From an uncultured Mycolicibacterium sp. (GTDB lineage: Bacteria > Actinomycetota > Actinomycetes > Mycobacteriales > Mycobacteriaceae): 31,240 nucleotides of DNA. Made by a program: the position numbers and the translations under genes. The notes under the pieces are model-generated. The model did no database searches. It was not told the DNA's origin and saw only the letters and a program-made list of their open reading frames with translations. Numbering within the stretch: the first letter of the stretch is position 1; each line of letters opens with the position of its first letter. This document shows, in pieces, positions 24,146-31,240 of the stretch. The DNA lies in the NCBI RefSeq assembly GCF_937941905.1, contig NZ_CALDGS010000006.1, positions 1 through 31,240 of the forward strand, read 5' to 3'.

Positions 24146-25092
24146 CCGCACCCCGCAAACCCAAATTCACCCCCGGCGAGCTCAACATCTACCGCAACCC
24201 CGCCGACGTCGCCGACGTCACCCGGGCGCTGCGCACCACCGGCCGCCGGATCACCCTGGTGCCCACCATGGGCGCGCTGCACGAGGGCCACCTGTCGCTG
24301 ATCCGCGCCGCCCGGCTGGTGCAGGGCTCGATCGTGGTGGTGTCGATCTTCGTCAACCCGTTGCAGTTCGGCCCCAACGAGGATCTCGACGCCTACCCGC
24401 GCACCCTGGAGGAGGACCTCGCCAAGCTGCGCGAGGCCGGGGTGGACATCGCCTTCGTCCCCACCGCCGCCGACATGTACCCGGACGGTCCGCGCACCGC
24501 GGTGCACCCCGGGCCGCTCGGTTCCGAACTCGAAGGCGCCGTGCGCCCAGGGCATTTCGCCGGCGTGCTGACGGTGGTGCTCAAGTTGTTCCAGATCGTC
24601 CGGCCGGATCTGGCCTACTTCGGCGAGAAGGACTACCAGCAGCTGGTGCTGATCAAGCAGATGGTCGCCGACCTCAACCTCGATGTGAAGGTGGTGCCGG
24701 TGCCCACGGTCCGCGAGGCCGACGGGCTGGCCATGTCGTCGCGCAACCGCTACCTGTCCGCCGAGGAGCGCGAGCTGGCCGGCGCGGTGTCGGCCGCCCT
24801 GCTGGCCGGCATGTACGGGGCCCGCGGTGGCGTGCAGGCCGCGCTGGACGCGGCCCGGGCCGTCATCGCCGAGGTGCCCGCGCTGCAACTGGACTATCTC
24901 GAGGTGCGCGACCCGATGCTGGGCCCGGCGCCGGCGAGCGGGCCGGCCCGGATGCTGATCGCCGCTCGGCTGGGCCGCACCCGGCTGATCGACAACATCG
25001 CCGTCGAGCTCGGCGTGGCCGCCATCGAGGGGCACCCCACCCCGTCCGCCGACGGGTCCGGTGCCGGCAACGAACTTCCCTGGAGGAATTGA
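24142..25092 (+). CDS. panC: Pantothenate synthetase (pantoate-beta-alanine ligase)
   Basis: A 316-residue ATP-dependent ligase forming pantothenate from pantoate and beta-alanine through pantoyl adenylate. The HIGH-like motif is in PTMGALHEGHLSLIRAA. Pantoate and ATP contacts are in VSIFVNPLQFGPNEDLDAYPR, GHFAGVLTVVLKLFQIV and YFGEKDYQQLVLIKQMV. The KMSKS-like motif appears as LAMSSRNRYLS. It has the usual two-domain length, with a short mycobacterial N-terminal extension before ITLVPTMG. ATG 24142 overlaps the upstream stop (ATGA), and its TGA shares one base with panD's ATG. The beta-alanine it uses is made by PanD, encoded next. Confidence 0.97.
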   Translation: MTAPRKPKFTPGELNIYRNPADVADVTRALRTTGRRITLVPTMGALHEGHLSLIRAARLVQGSIVVVSIFVNPLQFGPNEDLDAYPRTLEEDLAKLREAGVDIAFVPTAADMYPDGPRTAVHPGPLGSELEGAVRPGHFAGVLTVVLKLFQIVRPDLAYFGEKDYQQLVLIKQMVADLNLDVKVVPVPTVREADGLAMSSRNRYLSAEERELAGAVSAALLAGMYGARGGVQAALDAARAVIAEVPALQLDYLEVRDPMLGPAPASGPARMLIAARLGRTRLIDNIAVELGVAAIEGHPTPSADGSGAGNELPWRN

Positions 25093-25508
25093 TGTTCCGC
25101 ACCATGCTCAAGTCCAAGATCCACCGGGCCCGGGTGACGGCGGCGGATCTGCACTACGTCGGCTCGGTGACCGTCGACGCCGACCTGATGGACGCCGCGG
25201 ACCTGCTCGAGGGGGAGCAGGTGACCATCGTCGACGTCACCAACGGAGCCCGGCTGGTCACCTACGCCATCGCCGGCGAGCGCGGCAGCGGGGTGATCGG
25301 GATCAACGGTGCGGCAGCGCATCTGGTGCACCCCGGCGACATCGTGATCCTGCTGTCCTACGCCCTCGTCGCCGAGGAGCAGGCCCGGTCGCACCGGCCG
25401 CGGGTGGTGTTCGTCGACGCCGACAACCGGCCCGTCGACCTCGGCGGACACGCCGACGACCCGGCCTACGTCCCCGCCGCGGCCGCCGAGCTGCTCTCCC
25501 CGCGGTAG
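25092..25508 (+). CDS. panD: Aspartate 1-decarboxylase (pyruvoyl-dependent)
   Basis: A 138-residue proenzyme that makes beta-alanine from L-aspartate. It self-cleaves between Gly24 and Ser25 in HYVGSVT, and the Ser becomes the pyruvoyl group. Other conserved pieces are the start MFRTMLKSKIHRA with its catalytic-site Lys9, LLEGEQVTIVDVTNGARLVT, and ERGSGVIGINGAAAHLVHPG with the Tyr/Asn neighbourhood of the active site. ATG 25092 overlaps the panC stop by one base and has TGGAGGAA upstream; a TTG codon just before it is not needed. The C-terminal tail is where pyrazinoic acid and CoA act in M. tuberculosis PanD; here it ends AAAELLSPR. Confidence 0.97.
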   Translation: MFRTMLKSKIHRARVTAADLHYVGSVTVDADLMDAADLLEGEQVTIVDVTNGARLVTYAIAGERGSGVIGINGAAAHLVHPGDIVILLSYALVAEEQARSHRPRVVFVDADNRPVDLGGHADDPAYVPAAAAELLSPR

Positions 25509-25513
25509 CCGCC

Positions 25514-26323
25514 ATGCTGCTGGCGATCGACGTCCGCAACACCCACACCGTGGTGGGGCTGGTCTCCGGCACCGGAGACCACGCGAAAGTGGTGCAGCAG
25601 TGGCGGATCCGCACCGAGGCCGAGGTCACCGCCGACGAGCTGGCGCTGACCATCGACGGGCTGATCGGCGACGACTCCGAGCGGCTCACCGGCACCGCCG
25701 CACTGTCGACGGTGCCCTCGGTGCTGCACGAGGTTCGCATCATGCTCGACCAGTACTGGCCCGATGTGCCCCACGTGCTCATCGAGCCCGGGGTGCGCAC
25801 CGGGATCCCGCTGCTGGTGGACAACCCCAAAGAGGTCGGTGCCGACCGGATCGTCAACTGCCTGGCCGCCTACCACAAGTTCGGCAGCGCGGCGATCGTG
25901 GTCGACTTCAACTCCTCGATCTGCGTGGACGTGGTCTCGGCCAAGGGCGAATTCCTCGGCGGTGCAATCGCCCCCGGTGTGCAGGTGTCCTCGGACGCGG
26001 CGGCGGCGCGGTCGGCTGCGCTGCGCCGGGTGGAGCTGACCCGGCCCCGCTCGGTGGTCGGCAAGAACACCGTCGAGTGCATGCAGGCCGGTGCGGTGTT
26101 CGGGTTCGCCGGGCTGGTCGACGGGCTGGTCGGCCGGGTGCGCGAGGAACTCGGCCTCGCGCCGGGCGATGTCACCGTGGTCGCCACCGGCCACATCGCG
26201 CCGCTGCTGCTGCCCGAACTGCGCACCGTCGACCGCTACGACCGCAACCTCACCCTCGACGGGCTGCGGCTGGTGTTCGAGCGCAACCGCGACAACGGCC
26301 GCCGGTCACGCCAGAACCGCTGA
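25514..26323 (+). CDS. coaX: Type III pantothenate kinase
   Basis: A 269-residue ASKHA-fold kinase phosphorylating pantothenate, the first step of CoA synthesis. The phosphate loop is MLLAIDVRNTHTVVGL. Further conserved parts are the central IEPGVRTGIPLLVDNPKEVG, GADRIVNCLAAY with its catalytic Asp, and GGAIAPGVQVSSDAAAARSAAL. The second nucleotide-binding loop reads VDFNSSICVDVVSAKG; family members usually have Gly where Asn stands (VDFG), a small difference worth noting. ATG 25514 is 5 nt after panD with no clear ribosome site, so coupling is likely. It ends 6 bp from a convergent gene, closing the operon. Confidence 0.95.
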   Translation: MLLAIDVRNTHTVVGLVSGTGDHAKVVQQWRIRTEAEVTADELALTIDGLIGDDSERLTGTAALSTVPSVLHEVRIMLDQYWPDVPHVLIEPGVRTGIPLLVDNPKEVGADRIVNCLAAYHKFGSAAIVVDFNSSICVDVVSAKGEFLGGAIAPGVQVSSDAAAARSAALRRVELTRPRSVVGKNTVECMQAGAVFGFAGLVDGLVGRVREELGLAPGDVTVVATGHIAPLLLPELRTVDRYDRNLTLDGLRLVFERNRDNGRRSRQNR

Positions 26324-26329
26324 GCCGCA

Positions 26330-27568
26330 CTAGAAGAACGTCCGGACCAACTCCACCACCCGGCCGGCGTCGTCGAGCACCGGGAGCAGCGGCCACTTGT
26401 CGAACACCGTGCAAGGGTGCGCGATCCCGAACGCCAGCCACCGGCCCACCGGCACGTCCGGCCCGGCGAGGGTCAGATAGGCGTGCTGGTCGTCGAGCCG
26501 GGTCACCCGGGCCTGCGGCAGGTCCAACGGCACCGGCAGCTGCTGGTCGAACGACACGTCGCGGCGGCCCATGCCGACCAGCGCCAGCCCCGGCTCCGGC
26601 CGGCTGAGCACCCGGGCCCACACCGTCAGCGCCGGGCGCAGCCGGTCGCGCAGCGGCGACCCCTGCGCGTACCCGCCGTGGTCGTGGGTCAGGTAGCAGC
26701 CGCTGCGCAGCACGGTGCGCACCCGCAGCCCGGTCGGCCAGTCGCCGGCGAGTTCGCGCGCCACCAGGTCGAAGTAGTAGCTGCCGCCGGCGCTGACCAG
26801 CACCGTGTCGGTCTCGAACGCCGGGGCCAGGCGCAGCGCGGCGGCGCGCAGCCGGCGCAGGTGGTCGACCACGCCGGCGCGGGCCGCCGGCCCGGGGTCC
26901 TGGCCCAGCGCGGCCTCGTAGCCGGCCACCCCGGCCAGCCGCAGCCGCGGGCTGGCCAGCACCGCCCGCGTCACCGCGTCGACCTGCCCGTCGGTGCGGC
27001 ACCCGGTGCGCCCGCCGGGCAGCCCGAGCTCGACGCACACCGGCAGCGGCCGGGCGGCCCCGGCCGCGGCGAGCGCGGCGTCCATCGCCGCCACCCCGGC
27101 CGTCGAGTCCACCCAGCACACCAGCTCGAGGTTCGGGTCGGCGTCGAGCTCGGCGGCCACCCAGGCCAGGCCCGCGGGGTCCACCAGCTCGTTGGCCAGG
27201 ATGATCGAGCGCACCCCGAACGCCCGGTACACCCGGGCCTGCCCGACGTGCGCCACCGTCACCCCGCACGCCCCGGCGGCGAGCTGGCGGGCCAGCAGCT
27301 GCGGGGACATGTGCGTCTTGCCGTGCGGGGCGAGCTCGACGCCCCGCTCGGCGCACCAGCGCGCCATGGTCGCGATGTTGTGCCGCAGTGCGGTGTCGGA
27401 CAGCACGCACACCGGGCCGAGCACCCCGGACTCGGCGAGCACCGGCGCCCGCGCACAGATCTCGGCGCCGGTGGCGCCCTGCCACGCCGCCGGCAGCCAC
27501 CGGTGCCGCCAGTCCAGCGGCTCGTCGGCGAGCGCGGCGAGCCGGGCGCGGTCGATCGGATCGGCCAT
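26330..27568 (-). CDS. PLP-dependent D-serine dehydratase / D-threonine aldolase-like protein (fold type III)
   Basis: A 412-residue protein with an N-terminal alanine-racemase-like barrel. The PLP lysine is Lys84 in LAPHGKTHMSPQLLARQL. A C-terminal beta domain ends near AFGIAHPCTVFDKWPLL, where His384 and Cys386 match the H-x-C metal site of eukaryotic-type D-serine dehydratases. Typical substrates are D-serine or D-threonine and related beta-hydroxy D-amino acids; databases often label such proteins 'amino acid deaminase'. ATG 27568 is chosen because the protein then begins MADPIDRARLAAL, and a TTTAAT element lies 7 nt upstream. A longer frame to 27643 would run through that promoter. It sits between coaX and lysS, convergent with the first and divergent from the second. 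Not part of either pathway. Confidence 0.88.
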   Translation of the reverse strand: MADPIDRARLAALADEPLDWRHRWLPAAWQGATGAEICARAPVLAESGVLGPVCVLSDTALRHNIATMARWCAERGVELAPHGKTHMSPQLLARQLAAGACGVTVAHVGQARVYRAFGVRSIILANELVDPAGLAWVAAELDADPNLELVCWVDSTAGVAAMDAALAAAGAARPLPVCVELGLPGGRTGCRTDGQVDAVTRAVLASPRLRLAGVAGYEAALGQDPGPAARAGVVDHLRRLRAAALRLAPAFETDTVLVSAGGSYYFDLVARELAGDWPTGLRVRTVLRSGCYLTHDHGGYAQGSPLRDRLRPALTVWARVLSRPEPGLALVGMGRRDVSFDQQLPVPLDLPQARVTRLDDQHAYLTLAGPDVPVGRWLAFGIAHPCTVFDKWPLLPVLDDAGRVVELVRTFF

Positions 27569-27575
27569 GCCGGTG

Positions 27576-27581
27576 ATTAAA
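27576..27581 (-). promoter_or_regulatory. Putative leaderless -10 (TTTAAT) for the PLP enzyme
   Basis: On the minus strand TTTAAT is followed by 7 nt and then ATG 27568. There is no ribosome binding site before the ATG. Confidence 0.4.
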
Positions 27582-27651
27582 CGCCGCCCACCGGCCCGGG
27601 GAGCGGAACCGCCGCCACCCCCTGTCCGGCGGGGCCCGGCCAAACCCCGGA

Positions 27652-27657
27652 TAGGCT
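27652..27657 (+). promoter_or_regulatory. Putative leaderless -10 (TAGGCT) for lysS
   Basis: TAGGCT followed by 8 nt and then GTG 27666, with no ribosome binding site between them. Confidence 0.45.
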
Positions 27658-27665
27658 GGCATATC

Positions 27666-29171
27666 GTGACAGCACCGGACAGCCGCCGCGACCTCCCCGA
27701 ACAGTTCCGGATCCGTCAGGCCAAGCGGGAACGCCTGCTGGCCGAGGGCCGCGAGCCGTACCCGGTCGAGGTTCCCCGCACCCACACCCTCGCCGAGATC
27801 CGGCAGGCCTACCCGGACCTGGCGCCGGACACCCGCACCGGCCGGATCGTCGGGGTGACCGGGCGGGTGGTGTTCTCCCGCAACACCGGCAAGCTGTGCT
27901 TCGCGACCCTGCAGGAGGGCGACGGCACCCAACTGCAGGCGATGCTGTCGCTGGCCGAGGTGGGCGAGGAGGCGCTGGAGGCCTGGAAGCACGACGTCGA
28001 CCTGGGCGACATCGTCTACGTGCACGGCGAGGTGATCAGCTCCCGCCGCGGTGAGCTGTCGGTGCTCGCCGACTCCTGGCAGATGGCGTCGAAGTCGCTG
28101 CGGCCGCTGCCGCTGTCCTACAAGGAGATGAACGAGGAGTCGCGGGTCCGGCAGCGCTACGTCGACCTGATCATGCGGCCCGACGCGCGCCGGATCGCGC
28201 GGACCCGCATCGCGGTGGTGCGCGCGGTGCGCTCGGCGCTGCACCGGCGCGGGTTCCTCGAGGTCGAGACCCCGATGCTGCAGACGCTGCCCGGCGGGGC
28301 GGCCGCCCGGCCGTTCGTCACCCATTCCAACGCCCTGGACACCGACCTGTACCTGCGCATCGCCCCGGAGTTGTTCCTCAAGCGCTGCCTGGTCGGCGGG
28401 CTGGACAAGGTTTTCGAGCTCAACCGGGTGTTCCGCAACGAGGGCGCGGACTCCACCCACTCCCCGGAGTTCGCGATGCTGGAGACCTACGAGGCCTACG
28501 GCACCTACGACACCTCCGCGGTGATGATCCGCGAGCTCATCCAGGAGGTCGCCGACGAGGCGATCGGCACCCGGCAGGTGCCGCTGCCCGACGGCACCGA
28601 GTACGACCTCGACGGTGAGTGGGACTCGGTGGAGATGTACCCGTCGCTGTCGGAGGCGCTCGGCGAGGAGATCACCCCCGACACGCCGGCCGAACACCTG
28701 TGGTCCATTGCCGACCGGTTGGACCTGGAGATTCCGCGTGACCGCGGTTATGGCCACGGAAAGTTGGTCGAGGAACTCTGGGAACACCTCGTCGGTGATA
28801 AATTATGGGCACCTACTTTTGTGAGGGACTTCCCAGTCGAGACCACGCCGTTGACTCGGTCACATCGGAGCAAGCCCGGTGTCACCGAGAAATGGGATCT
28901 TTATGTTCGCGGTTTCGAACTCGCCACCGGATATTCGGAGTTGATCGACCCGATTATTCAGCGGGAACGGTTCGAGGCGCAGGCCCGCGCCGCCGCCGCC
29001 GGCGACGACGAGGCGATGCTCCTCGACGAGGACTTCCTGGCGGCCCTGGAGTACGGAATGCCGCCGACCACCGGCACCGGAATGGGTGTCGACCGCCTGC
29101 TCATGGCGTTGACGGGGCTGTCAATTAGGGAGACCGTATTGTTCCCAATTGTGCGTCCGCGTCAGAACTGA
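27666..29171 (+). CDS. lysS: Lysyl-tRNA synthetase (class II)
   Basis: A 501-residue class II synthetase charging tRNA-Lys. The N-terminal OB-fold anticodon-binding domain covers about 50-155 (RIVGVTGRVVFSRNTGKLCF). The catalytic core has motif 1 around FLEVETPMLQTLPGGAAARP, motif 2 FRNEGADSTHSPEFAMLE, and motif 3 GTGMGVDRLLMALTGL. The GTG start is set by the protein beginning VTAPDSRRDLPEQFRIRQ and by the upstream -10. Odd: from about 28706 to 28975, and again from 29055 to the stop, codons shift to AT-ending forms (TTA at 28803, plus ATT, TTT, TTG, AAA, GAT), unlike the rest of the gene and window. The protein sequence itself stays normal, so the gene is intact. lsr2 lies 123 bp downstream. 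Confidence 0.96.
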   Translation: MTAPDSRRDLPEQFRIRQAKRERLLAEGREPYPVEVPRTHTLAEIRQAYPDLAPDTRTGRIVGVTGRVVFSRNTGKLCFATLQEGDGTQLQAMLSLAEVGEEALEAWKHDVDLGDIVYVHGEVISSRRGELSVLADSWQMASKSLRPLPLSYKEMNEESRVRQRYVDLIMRPDARRIARTRIAVVRAVRSALHRRGFLEVETPMLQTLPGGAAARPFVTHSNALDTDLYLRIAPELFLKRCLVGGLDKVFELNRVFRNEGADSTHSPEFAMLETYEAYGTYDTSAVMIRELIQEVADEAIGTRQVPLPDGTEYDLDGEWDSVEMYPSLSEALGEEITPDTPAEHLWSIADRLDLEIPRDRGYGHGKLVEELWEHLVGDKLWAPTFVRDFPVETTPLTRSHRSKPGVTEKWDLYVRGFELATGYSELIDPIIQRERFEAQARAAAAGDDEAMLLDEDFLAALEYGMPPTTGTGMGVDRLLMALTGLSIRETVLFPIVRPRQN

Positions 29172-29189
29172 CACGCCCCGAATACGGAG

Positions 29190-29245
29190 TTGAATTTCGC
29201 CGTGACGGTGTGGCACATTGATCGAGGGGGTTCGAGTCATAGAGT
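29190..29245 (+). promoter_or_regulatory. Candidate lsr2 promoters
   Basis: Two possible sigma-A-like promoters lie in the 123-bp lysS-lsr2 gap. One is TTGAAT (29190-29195), 18 nt, CACATT (29214-29219). The other is TTGATC (29218-29223), 16 nt, TAGAGT (29240-29245). The second would give a leader of about 40 nt that includes a TGGCTC-GTT-GAGCCA hairpin before the lsr2 start. The gap is AT-richer than the rest of the window. Confidence 0.4.
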
Positions 29246-29294
29246 CATGAATGCCATGGCTCGTTGAGCCACTCCGTCAGAAGGGCGATAGCTG

Positions 29295-29651
29295 ATGGCA
29301 AAGAAGGTCACGGTCACGCTGATTGATGATTTCGACGGCGAAGGGCCGGCGGACGAGACCGTCGAGTTCGGCCTCGACGGGGTGACGTACGAAATCGACC
29401 TGTCCGCCAAGAATGCCGCAAAGCTTCGCGCCGATCTCAAGCAGTGGGTGGAGAAGAGTCGCCGCGTCGGCGGTCGCCGCCGCACCGGTGCCGGCCGCTC
29501 CACCGGACCCGGTCGGGGCCGGGCCGCGATCGACCGCGAGCAGAGCGCGGCCATTCGCGAGTGGGCCCGCCGCAACGGGCACAACGTGTCCTCGCGCGGT
29601 CGGATCCCGGCCGACATCATCGAGGCGTTCCACGCCGCGACGGCCAAGTAG
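29295..29651 (+). CDS. lsr2: Nucleoid-associated xenogeneic silencer Lsr2
   Basis: A 118-residue H-NS-like protein that bridges DNA and silences AT-rich, often acquired, genes. The N-terminal dimerisation/oligomerisation domain (1-55) starts MAKKVTVTLIDDFDGEGPAD and includes YEIDLSAKNAAKLRADLKQW. A basic, glycine-rich linker (about 55-76) follows. The C-terminal DNA-binding domain has AIREWARRNGHNVSSRGRIP, where RGR (101-103) inserts in the minor groove of AT-rich DNA. It is slightly longer than M. tuberculosis Lsr2 (112), mainly through the linker. The ATG has AGGG about 11 nt upstream. It sits between lysS and clpC1 as in other mycobacteria. The AT-rich stretch just upstream could be its own target (inference). 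Confidence 0.97.
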   Translation: MAKKVTVTLIDDFDGEGPADETVEFGLDGVTYEIDLSAKNAAKLRADLKQWVEKSRRVGGRRRTGAGRSTGPGRGRAAIDREQSAAIREWARRNGHNVSSRGRIPADIIEAFHAATAK

Positions 29652-29670
29652 CTCGGCGGTGCCCGGGGCC

Positions 29671-29697
29671 GCCGGAGCGCGATCCGACCGCTCCGGC
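29671..29697 (+). terminator. Terminator-like hairpin after lsr2
   Basis: GCCGGAGCG (29671-29679) and CGCTCCGGC (29689-29697) make a 9-bp perfect stem with a 9-nt loop, 20 bp after the lsr2 stop. A short CCCTTTC follows a few bases later. Probably ends lsr2 transcription. Confidence 0.65.
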
Positions 29698-29701
29698 CGG
29701 C

Positions 29702-29720
29702 CCTTTCGCTAGCGGCGAAC
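29702..29720 (+). promoter_or_regulatory. Candidate ClgR binding site upstream of clpC1
   Basis: CGC-TAGCG-GCG (29707-29717), flanked by TTT on the left and AAC on the right, fits the CGC-N5-GCG core and most flanking positions of the actinobacterial ClgR operator as I recall it. ClgR is known to activate clp genes in mycobacteria and corynebacteria. The site lies about 240 bp before the clpC1 ATG, so it would need a promoter in the intervening region. Confidence 0.45.
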
Positions 29721-29738
29721 CCTTTTCCGGCGGTTACC

Positions 29739-29748
29739 GAAACGTTTC
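29739..29748. repeat. 10-bp palindrome GAAACGTTTC in the lsr2-clpC1 gap
   Basis: A perfect palindrome in a GC-rich surround, between the candidate ClgR site and the clpC1 promoter. It could be a regulator half-site pair; no known mycobacterial regulator motif is matched with confidence. Apart from the terminator, these two sites and the -10 near 29883, I see nothing else in the 307-bp gap 29652-29958. Confidence 0.35.
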
Positions 29749-29882
29749 CCGCCGCCCCCGCGTTGATCTGGGCAGCACCGGGTATCAGCTCCGAATGACG
29801 AGGACCGGGGCGGCCGGCGGACTTCGCCGGCCCGCTCGACCCGTACGCACGGGCAACAACCGCACCCGGGGCCGCCGCCCAT

Positions 29883-29888
29883 TAGAGT
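29883..29888 (+). promoter_or_regulatory. Candidate -10 (TAGAGT) for clpC1
   Basis: TAGAGT lies 70 bp before ATG 29959, placing a start site near 29895 and a leader of about 64 nt. That leader includes the self-complementary CGCGG-GT-CCGCG. The -35 region is not consensus, which would fit an activator-dependent promoter. Confidence 0.35.
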
Positions 29889-29958
29889 GGACGGCAGGTG
29901 CTGAAGCGCGGGTCCGCGTGCAGTGCCGCGCAATGTGATGGAGAGCAGGTAACCACCG

Positions 29959-31240
<1,282 letters not shown>

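Noticed and set aside
27569..27643. Longer start for the PLP enzyme
   Set aside because: The extension is Gly/Arg-rich low-complexity sequence running through the likely promoter and toward lysS. ATG 27568 with its -10 is better supported.
28706..29171. Insertion of a foreign gene or pseudogene in lysS
   Set aside because: Despite the low GC, the frame is continuous and LysRS motif 3 and flanking residues are intact, so this is a compositional change inside a working gene rather than an insertion or break.

Overview
The window is very GC-rich DNA (my estimate is about 70% or more) from a member of the Mycobacteriaceae. The evidence is gene order and protein sequence: ftsH-folE-folP-folB-folK-DUF3180, the DUF2520 gene-panC-panD-coaX, lysS-lsr2-clpC1, and tilS/hpt beside an LpqG-like lipoprotein match the Mycobacterium tuberculosis block clpC1 to ppa. 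The espACD/PE-PPE/Esx genes that lie beside ephA and lpqG in M. tuberculosis are absent, so an environmental, fast-growing type (Mycolicibacterium-like) is more likely. No species can be named from this window. No RNA genes, insertion sequences, phage genes or CRISPR arrays were found.

Layout. (1) Positions 1-7751, minus strand: an apparent four-gene envelope operon. It encodes a Pls-like NRPS-type membrane protein, a Wzx-like flippase, GalE, and an integral membrane GT-C type protein that runs off the left edge. (2) 7752-9008: a divergent region with a yybP-ykoY (Mn2+) riboswitch controlling a TerC-family membrane protein. (3) 9054-9972: a small luciferase-like-monooxygenase-related ORF convergent with an OHCU-decarboxylase-like gene whose catalytic His position is Tyr. 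(4) 10083-10571: ppa (minus). (5) 10720-14708, plus: PBP4-type dacB, DUF2342 metallopeptidase, tilS, hpt. (6) 14710-16452, minus: SIMPL lipoprotein (lpqG-like) and epoxide hydrolase ephA. (7) 16634-23144, plus: ftsH, the folate operon folE-folP-folB-folK, DUF3180, and a coiled-coil/proline-rich membrane protein. (8) 23219-26323, plus: the DUF2520 oxidoreductase-panC-panD-coaX pantothenate/CoA operon. (9) 26330-27568, minus: a D-serine dehydratase/D-threonine aldolase-like PLP enzyme. (10) 27666-31240, plus: lysS, lsr2, and clpC1, which is cut by the right edge.

How it works together. Most of the window is conserved housekeeping: GTP to dihydropteroate and HMDP for folate; pantoate plus beta-alanine to phosphopantothenate for CoA; tRNA-Ile lysidine formation; purine salvage; pyrophosphate removal; membrane and cytosolic AAA+ proteolysis (FtsH, ClpC1); and the xenogeneic silencer Lsr2. 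Genes overlap tightly (1-22 bp), which implies translational coupling. Several genes have a TANNNT-like -10 placed 6-8 nt before the start codon, the mycobacterial leaderless arrangement.

The least routine parts are: the Pls-like protein with a degenerate adenylation domain in an envelope-type operon; the Mn2+ riboswitch, whose ribosome-site switch can be read directly; the altered UraD-like protein; a five-copy 30-bp in-frame repeat ending folP; and a sharp codon-usage change in the 3' part of lysS just before lsr2.
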